Under the pieces are notes generated by a model, which did no database searches, was not told where the DNA came from, and worked only from the letters and a program-made list of their open reading frames with translations. A stretch of 64,000 nt of DNA from Cliona cf. orientalis. Taxonomy: Eukaryota; Porifera; Demospongiae; Clionaida; Clionaidae. The translations under genes and the position numbers were made by a program. Where the stretch lies: contig OZ005693.1 in NCBI GenBank assembly GCA_963930775.1, positions 7,996,006 through 8,060,005 on the forward strand. Direction: 5' to 3'. Each line of letters opens with the position of its first letter. Position 1 is the first letter of the stretch. This document shows, one piece after another, positions 34,401-44,700 of the stretch.

Positions 34401-37400
34401 CAACGACCCTGAGTATCGCCCGCTACAAGCTTGCTTGAACGTCGAAACGCTATCGTCGTTAATTTTTGAACCGCTTGCACCCGCGCGTTGGGGCGTGACT
34501 GGACGTTGAACGATCAATATTTCACGTATTTCCGCGGATATCCGCATTGTACCCACCAACGCTCGTGCTAACCACGTATTTGCGCGGTCCTTTTCACCCG
34601 GGAGTAGCCATTATCAAAGCTAATAATCAGTATGTAGCTACATGTAATACTGAGATATTCCTTGATGTTGGGACGTATAGATTCATGATAAATTTTATCT
34701 CCATGCATACCAACAGAGAAGGTGAGGTGCAGTGTAGAGAGTTGGCTGGTCTCCTGCTCAGCCATACTCGTCAGATTGCCTTGGGGATGCTTTGCCTTCA
34801 AATGAAGCAGTTCATCCACCGGGACCTCGCTGCCAGGAACGTGCTTGTGACTCAAGATGGCTTATGCAAGGTACATGTAGGTTTTATAGTAAAGCTGACA
34901 ATCATGCTACATATGCACATACATAAGTGTGCTAAGGTTGGAGCTACTGAATATCCTCTTTTTTTAAGGGGATGAACAGTGAAACCAGGCATAGGTTATA
35001 TGCAGCATACCTCATATTATTGCCTGTCCATTAGCCAGCAGTCTCTCTTTGGACAGAGAAGTAGCACATGCCCCCCCCCCCCCCCCCCCCCCCACCAAAA
35101 AAATTACCTGCCATACGGTACGAGTGATGATAACAATTGTGTAATAGATGGTGGGACTACATGTACACATGGAGGATAAAAATTATAAAGCTTACCCTAA
35201 TGCACAATTAATATATTATTGGTCAGTGTACTGCCTCAAAGGGGACACTTTGTTTGGATGCAGGGGATATGTATTGGTATAGATAAGTGCATTGAAGTCT
35301 GGAATGTTGATTAATAAAGGCTTCTGTATATATAGCAATATTTTATTAATTCTTACAAGAAAATAAGTTTTCAGTGGTTATGAAAGGCTATGGTATGCAT
35401 GTACCTAATGTTTTGTGAAGCACTGCTATGGGGAAGTCAGCAAACATCAATATGTTTATAATAATTACTAATTTTAATAACTGGCTAGCTTGTTAGTGAA
35501 AGTGACTCATGATGTCTATAAGGTTTGGATTTACAGGTGTGGAAAAGTCTTACGACAGAAGTAGGGGTGGCAGTACAGTAACAAAAAGCACCAAAATAAG
35601 GGCGGTAGTGATGGAAACTAGGAGACATAATTATTATTATGACATCGTGGTGATATCACCCATAATGACAATGTACACTGTCTGTATGTGTACTGCAAGA
35701 CCTCAAGCTGAAATGTTTGTCCATGCATAATAATTGTTGAGTTTCTGACCCTACTCTTGTTCTCAGACCTATAAATTGAGCACTTCCTGGAGCTTAATGA
35801 AATATATGATATTTCTGAATTCTATTGTGCCAATCAGATTCATGCCATGTTGTTTACTGTGATTCATGATATTGTGGTACTGCGCTTTAACCCGAGCATC
35901 TATTGCGTGTATGTGAGAGCAGTTGATTATTAGTTGTTATGCCAATACAATACATTTTCATGCCAACCGTAATTAATATTCACTATTTCAGCAATCTTTA
36001 GTACGCACATGGACAATGGAGTGATTAAAATCATCCCTCCATCGATCCTCAAATCACAATTGAAATACCGTATAGCTCCAAATTTTCGTAGCACAATATT
36101 TTCGTGAATTTTGTGATTTGACTTCTGATCACAAAAATTTTTCTCACGAAAATTTAGTATTATTGTGGGTGTGGTTATGTTCTGTGTGCACATGCGCATC
36201 GCAAGCGTGATCGTGCGTACGTGTATTCAAAGATGGTGCAATTGTGGGTGGAGCGACAACGTGAATTATCCGCACGGGTGCTGCGGCGCGGTGGTAATCA
36301 CGAAAAAATGTGGTGATCACGAAATTTTTATCACGAAAATTTGCAATTACGGGATTTCAGCAATTTCACGAAAATTTGGAGCTATACAGTACCCCTGGAA
36401 CAGCACCCCTCAAAAATTCTTGTATCATACCATTTAAATATTTCATTCTATGTGTCTTAATAATTAGATTGCTGATTTTGGACTGTCCCGAAATCTTCAA
36501 AATGAAGACCACTACACATCACGTGGAGGGAAGATTCCAGTCAAGTGGACAGCTCCAGAGGCCCTTCACTATCGCAAGTACTCCACTGCCAGTGATGTCT
36601 GGAGCTATGGCTGCCTCCTCTATGAGATATGGTCACTGGGATACAAACCATTTCATGATTGCACCAATGCCCAGGTTAATTTCATGACCGACGACCTTTA
36701 CCTAACCACACTCATTTTCACTGACGACCTTTCCTTAATCATAATATGTGACCTGCTCTGAGAAAAGGGACCACTCAGGATATTTTGAATTTTTAGCATG
36801 GATTGATAGCTTTATGTGTGCTGAATCCAATGGTGTAAGTTTCATGAAAAGATATCCATCACAAGTGGAATTATGACCATTTTTATACACGCAGGTAGAT
36901 ATAATGATTCGTTTTTCGGAAAATGCACATATTTAATCAAATTTTGTATTAAGTTGTATGTGTCCGAGCAATTGTTTGCACCCAAGCATTACGATAGTTT
37001 ACAGCAACTACATAAACATAGCATATCAATATGAAACTAAAATTCTACATTTTCTGGTAGTCTAAGACTAAAATGATAAATATTTATTTTCCCGACATCA
37101 TTATTGTAAAATGAAATTTTATCCCAAGTGGTCCCTTTTCTCAGAGCAGGTCACATATAATTATTATCATTTCCTATGTGGAGTAACATGAGCTAGGAGG
37201 GGTATGAGAGTCAATTATGTTGGTTCTTATTGTTACAGACTATCAAAAAAGTTGACTCTGGGTACCGTCTGCCTCCCCCTCCCGGTTGTCCAAGATACAT
37301 CTACCAAATCATGATCAATTGTTGGTAAGTTTACATATTAGGCCTATTCCAATCTTTCAGTTTTCTATAAAGAGTATGTCCACAATTAATAATTTAAAAG

Positions 37401-37753
37401 AATTATAGGGAGCTACAATATTATTATACTTTTAGTAGGAATTTGTGGATAGTGGATAAAACTGGTTGAATATGTAAGGAACAGGGTATTATCAAACGAG
37501 TTAACTGGATCATCACAGGCCAACTTTGATTTTTTTTCTGTTATTCTACAGGAATCCAGAAGCATCATCAAGGCCTTCCTTCTGTGCTATTATCATTGCA
37601 CTTCAACATCCTGACCATGAGATCCTGAAGTGGTCAGAAAAGGATAAAGCCGTCTCTAGCAAGAAAGCCATGACCGTTGGTGCTCCCATCGAGGAAGGAG
37701 CCAGCCTCTTTAAAGATCTTCAGCATACTTACATGCAAAAGCCAGAGGTGTAA
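25479..37753 (+). CDS. TK2: membrane-anchored tyrosine kinase lacking an ectodomain
   Basis: Ten exons: 25479-25518, 30667-30860, 31215-31268, 31360-31709, 33373-33604, 33681-33748, 34717-34870, 36468-36674, 37239-37324, 37552-37753. They give 528 residues with all phases matching TK1 and TK3. Exon 1 encodes MAALTMKTDPVTE, followed directly by the membrane span (about 16-37, [16 protein letters not shown]) and KKRRK, so the N-terminus is 13 residues with no signal peptide. An in-frame stop at 25422 closes the frame upstream. Juxtamembrane tyrosines: ANDYSE, DGYSML, EYDEV and YWEPA (Tyr184). Kinase motifs: GSGQFG 219-224, Lys250, HRDLAARN with Asp349, DFG 367-369, activation-loop EDHYTS, and [11 protein letters not shown]. 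The C-tail EILKWSEKD and TYMQK is shared with TK3. Exon 1 is the least certain part. It is supported by phase, position, splice donor gtaaga and similarity to TK3 exon 1; a distal ectodomain exon cannot be ruled out without transcripts. Confidence 0.87.
26263..26489. mobile_element. MITE, TIR taccgtaaatctggaaatttt
   Basis: A 227 bp element in TK2 intron 1. The left end taccgtaaatctggaaattt pairs with aaatttccagatctacggta. The interior contains four tandem GGGTTT-like units (about 26343-26366) and a direct repeat of taatcttacgaaattagca on each side of them. Confidence 0.85.
26555..26972. mobile_element. MITE, TIR taggccactccaagtggtat
   Basis: A 418 bp element. The left end taggccactccaagtggtat (continuing to accggtttctgg) is inverse to the right end (ccagaaaccgggatactact to tggagtggcctta). 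Same family as the element at 44611, which begins aaggccactccaaataaatt. Confidence 0.8.
27682..28103. mobile_element. MITE, TIR taccgtatttattcgaatag
   Basis: A 422 bp element in TK2 intron 1. The left end taccgtatttattcgaatag with tagcc pairs with the right ggcttctattcgaataaata. Several cgaggg/gcggctactatt words repeat inside. The open frame at 27750-27938 lies wholly within the element and is not a gene. Confidence 0.8.
28139..28571. mobile_element. MITE, TIR tgtgacctactatgagaaaaggg
   Basis: An element of about 430 bp with ends ttgtgacctactatgagaaa-agggaccactcggg and the inverse ending gagcaggtcacc. The interior words gtataaaaatggtcataact and accattggattcagcacac are shared, in opposite orientation, with the element at 36744-37156, so both are one family. 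Confidence 0.85.
29864..30113. mobile_element. MITE, TIR tatgtgacc...gagaaaaggga
   Basis: A 250 bp element with the same end type as 28139 and 36744 (tatgtgaccaattttgagaa at the left, its inverse ending gcaggtcacata at the right) but a different interior. One-ended copies of the same end occur near 42133 and 43913. Confidence 0.75.
33046..33312. repeat. two adjacent palindromes in TK2 intron 4
   Basis: The first hairpin (about 33046-33125) pairs cccgcaggactataact with agttgttattgtcctgcggg. The second (about 33205-33312) pairs ggttatagtactcgatctcg ... gttcagtggcttattgacc with its inverse ending gtgctataacctat around a loop cctcgggcttcgccctcgg. No coding signal. Confidence 0.7.
33987..34608. 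mobile_element. two abutting MITEs in TK2 intron 6
   Basis: Element A (33987-34210) has TIRs gggcttatagaccccaaagg (continuing to ggagagggcatgtaactg) and the exact inverse at the right. Element B starts immediately at 34211 (gcccgggagaaaaggaacgc) and ends at 34608 with the inverse (cgcggtccttttcacccggg). B has a much higher CpG content than its surroundings. Open frames on both strands here belong to the elements, not to host genes. Confidence 0.8.
34871..36065. other. TK2 intron 7, left part, with 23-base C run
   Basis: Intronic sequence containing an uninterrupted run of 23 C at 35071-35093. Apart from that run and the AT-rich filler I see nothing that can be annotated. Confidence 0.55.
36066..36392. 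mobile_element. MITE, TIR taccgtatagctccaaatttt
   Basis: A 327 bp element. The left end taccgtatagctccaaattt pairs with aaatttggagctatacagta. Interior words cacgaaaattt recur. It ends 75 bp before TK2 exon 8, close to the branch-point region. Confidence 0.85.
36744..37156. mobile_element. MITE, TIR atatgtgacctgctctgaga
   Basis: A 413 bp element in TK2 intron 8. The left end atatgtgacctgctctgaga with aaagggaccactc is inverse to the right end ending cagagcaggtcacatat. Its interior is homologous to the element at 28139-28571 in opposite orientation. Confidence 0.85.
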
Positions 37754-38728
37754 TGACCTTCATTGACATAATTATTAATTTGTGTGCAGAGTAATTAAAC
37801 AAAAACTTATTACAATGTCATCTAAGGTAAAAATTGAACGAGTTAGTGTGCTTACGTATCATTAATTCTGACATGTACTGAATCACTGCAAAATATCATC
37901 ATGACTGTAAAGTAGTTTTTAATATTATGACATTGTTGTAAAGAATCAACCGAAAAGCATTTACACCAATATTATTATCGTTATTATTGTTCTCTATGTT
38001 ATGCCAGGAGACTGCTAGCTAATTGTGGCCTGTGTAGCTACTGATCTGAAGTCAGAATAGAGCATCCTAAGTTTGGCTGCTATTAATAATCGATGGAAGG
38101 CCTCTTAGCCTAGCCGAGCATGCGCAGCAGTTGAAGTTACAGTAGCGCATACAATGATTGGGTGTGGTCAAAGGGGCGGGCTTTCAAGATGCAAATAACA
38201 TTATATAATATATAATTATTATGGATATTATTATCATTACGTACACTCGTCCCTCCATGGATACGACGCCTCTCCAGATCTGGCAACTTGGCACATGGCC
38301 TTGCGCATGACCACTTGCGTCATCGATCACCGTGTACTACAGTAAAGTGGTCATAGTTTCCTATCCGTAGATACATTTTTGAGGTTTCTTTCCTGGTTCG
38401 AGGTTTTAATAGTGACACTCACTGCTCACTGCTCAGCGCAGAGTCGGAGGCCATGTTACCGCGCATGATCATCAACGCGTGGCAAGCTGAGTTGAAGCCA
38501 TCGATACACTGAGTGTGCAACACAATATTAAATATACGATCTGCTGCCACGTGGATTCGTGGGAACTATAATAGTATGTTTAATAGTAGTCAGTGGGCGT
38601 GCACAAGAAAACTTCGTGTTTTTGCAGGGTCAACGAGGGTACAGCAGCTATACATAGAGGTGGGAACCAGGCCAGGGTACTTCACTAGTACTGTGATAAA
38701 TTAAAGTTGTGACAGCTGAGCCGTGGAG
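37754..38728. promoter_or_regulatory. TK2-TK3 intergenic region and TK3 5' region
   Basis: 975 bp between the TK2 stop and the TK3 start. The right half (about 38310-38500) shares ordered blocks with the TK2 upstream region: gcgtcatcg, acatttttgaggtttctttc, agtgac, and cgcgcatgatcat. It probably contains the TK3 promoter and 5' UTR. No open frame here is convincing. Confidence 0.5.
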
Positions 38729-41700
38729 ATGGATCCTGCTACAGGCAGTAAGTTTATATTACACTACAATAATATTATGAATTCTGTATCACAGTTTTTC
38801 TCAGTGGAGGGGTTCCACTAGCAATAAAATGGCTGATACTGGGAAATTTTCAATACTGGTGCCTATTAAATTTCGTGGAGTTACCACCCAGGTCTACAGA
38901 ATTGTGGTAACTTCTAAATTTTGCATTCGGGTATTCCTGGTGAGATCATTTTAATAGGTAGTCTCTATTCACTGGACTGGACCAATGGACTGGCATGGAC
39001 TACTGGACTGGAATACTGGACCAGCCTTTACCCCAAAAATAGGCATTTAGCCTCCTCTAGCTTGGTGGGGCAAGTGCTACTTAATGTTGTGTTGAGCCTG
39101 ACCTATTTCAGTACCGTGGTAGCCTCAGCTGCAGGTGCCTATGCCTACATGTATGCCTGAGTGAATGTATATAGTAGAAGGGTTTGGGTTCGGGTTTGGT
39201 GTAATGGTCTGCATGAGATTAAACGCCAAACTTCAGCCACTATGCTGTGGATATTTGCCATTACCGTATCCGATCTAATTAACGCGCCTCTCTAATAGAT
39301 GTGCCACCTCGGCCTGAAGTGCAATTTTCACGCTCTATTTAAATGTGCCCACCCACGTGTCACTATACTTTTGTGTACAAATTTTGCGTGCCACCTGGTC
39401 GCAAAGGGTAGATTTCACGTTCTAATGGCGTGCCACCCAGCATTTGTAATTATTTTTTCATGGCGTGTTAATTAGATCGGATACGGTATTAAAGTAGTTG
39501 TGACAAATCCAGCCTGCTATTAAGACTGTCTTAACGTTACGGGATATATAGTGTTCCATGAATAATTCGTGATCCTCCCAGCAAAGATAGGTTTCACACA
39601 GAGAATTCACGCTAGTTAGCTCTACTGGAGTGCCAATAGCACTGGACTAAAAAACTAAGATTTCCTCGAAGTTACCAAAACATATGAGCTTATCTACACC
39701 TGTTTGTCACAGGATAGGGCAGAATGTTTGTAAAGTGTGCAGAAAATTTTGCCCTATCCTACACATTTTCTATATGGCATTCCATGAAATCCATTATTAT
39801 CATCTAGTGCTACATAAGATTGCAGCGACAGATTAAGTCACAACACCCCCCTCCCCCATGATACTTTTTTCCCAAAGGCCATGGAAGAATACTAGCATAA
39901 TATTATGCCTTTAGTAACATGTTGAATAAGACACAATCATTCTATTACGTCTAATCTAGATACTCGGGTGTGGACAACAGTTGTATAGTGTGAGGTAGCT
40001 AGCTATAAAAAGTGAAGTGACAAAACTGCAGGAGCAATTCAATGAAATGCTACATTAAGAGTCGACCCCTAAAGTAAGCAGTATTAGTCTGTAGATATTG
40101 AAGAGGGCAAGTGTGGTCGGCCCAGGGAGAGCCATGAAGAATTCGCTTGTTTGAATTAGATAGACTATGCTAGGCTAAGCTGACTGAAATTGATGACCCA
40201 ATAATATAATTAGGAAGTCCATTGCATGTACAGGTACATGTATGCATTGACATAATTATAGGGTCATAACTGCATTTTAGGGCAATCAAAATCTGAAAAA
40301 TGCCCATTTAAGTTGGTATTTTGGGGTCAAAGGTGAGTTCAGTATTCCAGTCCACTGAATAGAGACTGCCGATCATTTATACCCAGTCTATAGCATGTAC
40401 TAGCTAACGTGCAACAAACGTTTCATAATTCTTATTTTTGTGGTAGCTGATTCATCCATGAAATCTGCATCATGTAAAAACTTGCCGCCATGTTATGATA
40501 ATAATTACACTTTGTACTCAAGTATTAGAGTATGACAGATCAATAAGAACTGTAGATCCTACCACAAATGACAAATTATGTAGGATAGACACTCACTATT
40601 AAGCATCAAGCATATACGGCATATAACACAAACATCAATTAAGCCTTAATAATGTAATTTACTGTAGTGTCCCGGGTAAGTACCCATGGGCGCTGAAGCA
40701 TAAATCGCGATTTTGGCCCTTACTCAGGATATATTTTTTTACATTTGTATAGAAGCTACTACATTGACCACTTGAAATGTGGTACTTGGGTACTTACCCG
40801 TGGGAGTGGGCGCTTGCCCGGGACACTACGGTAGTCCTAAAATTAAATTTAATGTTATCCGCAGTGTAGAATGACAGCCTAAGTACTAAACTAACAGCAC
40901 TATACACTACCTGATTTAATACTATGAAATTAAATTTTGTTGGTTATGATTTTATGAAAGTGAAAATGAGTCGTGAATGTGTCAAAAAAATTGGCATGTG
41001 CAAAACAATGGCATGGCCATTGTTTTAGTGGAGTGTCCTATTATCAATCACAAGGTGACATTTGCTTAGAGTGAAGCCTACAATGTGCTGCACAGTACTA
41101 GAAAGTGTGCAATATGCCATACAATGTTGTGAACACCACTGTTTGTTTAGTACATTGTGAGTGTTATCAGTTCAAAAGTAGGAACTCACATGTTGCCCTG
41201 GTATCTCATACATGTATGTAACTTCTCATCTAATACTTACAGATACTGTAGTTATTGATTCATAATTTGGCACATCTGCAAACAGATAAGTATTAACTTG
41301 GCATGGATAGTGACTTTGAGTGTTTCAAGTATTTTCACATAAAGACATACATATGCACATGTGCATTTTGAACATTCCAATAATAATCTTCACTGATTTT
41401 GAGAGTATAGATGTTACCAATGTGTTTGACGATTCTTTTTATCTTTCACTCTTTTATCTTTCACTACCCTTGCTAGTATACATGCTACCTCCCATGATAC
41501 ATATATATTATATCAAAGCCAGCGAGTCAGCGACACCTATCATTTATTGCGGCAGGTGGCATCTTCATTCAGGGACTAATTTTAGATTAATCACAGTATC
41601 CAGATTCTATTATGTGCATGCCTACATGTTTTATGTGGTGCATATAATATATCCACCTCAACCTATAATATTATTTCTTCGTAGTTCACCTTGTTCTCGG

Positions 41701-44700
41701 GCTGGTGATAGTCTTTGTTGTCACGACGGTGACTGTTGTGTTTGGATGCTGGTGTGGGAGGAAGAGAAGGCAAACGTATCAAGTTGACCTACCTGAGAAG
41801 GGAATCCCTGACAATGACAACAGTGGCAAGCAGCAACTAGGCCTCAGAGTGTCTTTGTCAGATGAAAGAAAGGTATAACTTCCTATCTTTGTATGTATGC
41901 AGGAACACCATGTGCCCCCATTATGCACTCCTGATGTGTGACATAATAATAATTATACTTATGTACACATGCATTATCTTGTATTTAGTATCTAATGATT
42001 ATTTATGTACGTGCATGACTTTGCAGTATTCAGAAGCTAATGATTATTCAGAAGAGAAACGCAAGGCAGTTGAATCACTTCATAATAAAGTGAGCCATAA
42101 TAATATTATTATAAAGTGCTTCACAGTATATTATGTGACCATCTGTGGGAAAAAGGGGACCATTTGGGATATGTTTTGTTCGTAGTATGTACATAGTACA
42201 TGCATGTAACTTGTGTGTTTGAAGCAGTGGTGTCGCCGGGGGGGGGGGGGGGGGGGGTGTGCATGTGGGTTCATTTGCACCCAATCCATGCACCTGTGCA
42301 CCCATCCTATGCATGTGTAGTTTTGTTTACCTATAGCCTGTCACAGTATGCATGTTTCAATACACAACATTTGCATAAACTGTCTACATGGAATAGTACC
42401 TAGCTAGATTATTACACTATTAATAGTACTACAATGTCATGTATATACTATAGTACACTTCCGCTAACTTTATGCATCCACCTGTGCAGTTACTATTAAT
42501 AACTTGCACCCAGTTAAACAACTGCCTAGAGACGCCACTGGTTTGAAGTAATGTACTGTGCCTGCGGGTGTTAAGCAGTCCAGTCCAAAGTAGAATCTCA
42601 AAAATAGTCTCACTCACACATATTATATCAGGAGACCTGACTTGAAATAATATATGCTGGCCATACTTTATATTGGCATGCTTATAACCACGCCCACTCT
42701 TGTAGCCAACCAATTAGCGAACGATTATTAGCGATAATAGCTGAACATGTAGTGGCTTTGCCAGAGCACTAAAACCTCACCGATAATTCAAAGCAGCTTG
42801 ACAGTAGCTTCTTGGCATCGATATCTAATCAGTGATAATTTATTTAGTCTATTGTTAAGTACCTTTCGTTCTATGATCAAAAGTTGCCTTTCGATGCCCA
42901 CTGCTGGCCTTCTAAAGCGTCGATATCGTAGATGTTCTCGATTGATATGCTCCAATAAATCATCGGGAGGTTCGCTGACCTTTGAAGGCTTGACTGATAC
43001 TTGAGGCGTTCCTTCGTGGGATCGTTTAGTGCTCTGGCAAACGGCTTCTTTGTTTACTCCACCTATCGCTTGACCTTCTCTGTACTAAGTATAGGCAAGG
43101 GCTTATAGACCCCAATACGGTGCACGCAAGTGGCTAATGATTATTATTCATAAGCATGTAATTAGCTGATACAAGCTGATAAGGCTGCTGGCTGCAGAAT
43201 ACAAGCTCCCTTGCCTTAACTGTCCGGAGTACTTTTGTAGAAAGTAAGTTGGATGTAAAAATAATAGTGATATTGATTTTTGTTTCATGCTACCATCTGT
43301 ACTACAAATGGCCGGTGCCTTTATCACAGCTGCGAGGTCACGTACACATGCATGATATTATTATCAACGTTACATGAAGCTGGATTTTGCTGCATGTACA
43401 TGTAACAGTATTTACTAACCAACTTGTGTAAATAATTAACCACAGTACACTACCTCTCCTTGATACATACTTGTACATACGTACGTAGTAGTATGGTTGT
43501 GGTCTTTGTATTCAGAAGCCATAACTCTTTAATGCACTTGTACGATTGGTAGGCTTTACAATAGTCCTAAAATTACTATCATGCAAACCCTCAGAGAGTT
43601 GCAATAGCTGTATAAACCTACTTGTTGCAAATTTGTAAGGTAATTAAACCTCAGTGCATGCGCGAGGGGTATGGTACATAGGTATGTACGTAGTTACAGT
43701 GGTGTCGCCAGGGGGGTGCATATGGGTTCATTTGCACCCAACCCATGCACCTGTGCACCCATCCTATGCATGATATATTTATTGTGTAGTCAAGTTTGTT
43801 GAGCCTGTCACAGTATGCATATTTCACTATACTATCAAAGCCAGTGATGTAACAAAATTTAATGCACTAGTGAGTATAAAAGCTAGCGGAAGTGTACTAT
43901 AGTATACATGATATGTGACCCACTATGAGAAAAGGGACCATTTGGGACTTTATATTTGCTTTATATTTGTCGTATCTAGCCTGTACTAGTATGCAAAGAG
44001 TATAATGTATCTCTGTAGGTGTATCCGCTGTATGTTGATGTCAATACGCTGATACAAGTATGCATCCACCTGTGCAGTTAGCTACTTTCAATACCTTTCA
44101 CCCAGTTAAACAATTACCTAGGGAGGCCACTGCATAGTTATTCCATTGTGTGTGTCTGTCTGTTACCACGCTAACTGCTACATACATGTACCTGGTATAT
44201 ATGTTGAAAACAAGGTGCCATTAGGCTTTTCATGGTATGTTCACAGCACCGAGGGTTTGGCACCAATGGTGTTCATTAAGCCAGCAAGATTACGTAATAG
44301 TACCACGAGTATACTAGATCAGCAGATCTAGTACACACGTACACTAAAGGCAAAAAGCGTAGTTGATAGCCTACCATGACCAGTGCATGATGATCGAGTT
44401 AATCTAGACTCTTTTATCCATTGAGAACTCGCCAAGAAGCAAAGAAGGCAGCAGTGATCAGCAAAATTAATGTCGCCAGAGGTTTTGAATCAAGCGTTTT
44501 CAATGAAACAGCATACCTTGAAAATGCCATAAAAGTCTAAGAGCACCCTGTTTTCAATGTATGAACCAGGCAGCTTGGTAATAGATGCACAATGTCATAT
44601 TCACTCATATAAGGCCACTCCAAATAAATTTCCTGTTTCCCGTCCACCGCCCGCATCCTTTTCTGGCATGTCACGAAATTTTCCATTATTAGTATTCTTG

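Noticed and set aside
34173..34559. 128-residue minus-strand frame with arginine-rich sequence
   Set aside because: Falls inside the CpG-rich MITE pair in TK2 intron 6 and crosses both TIRs.
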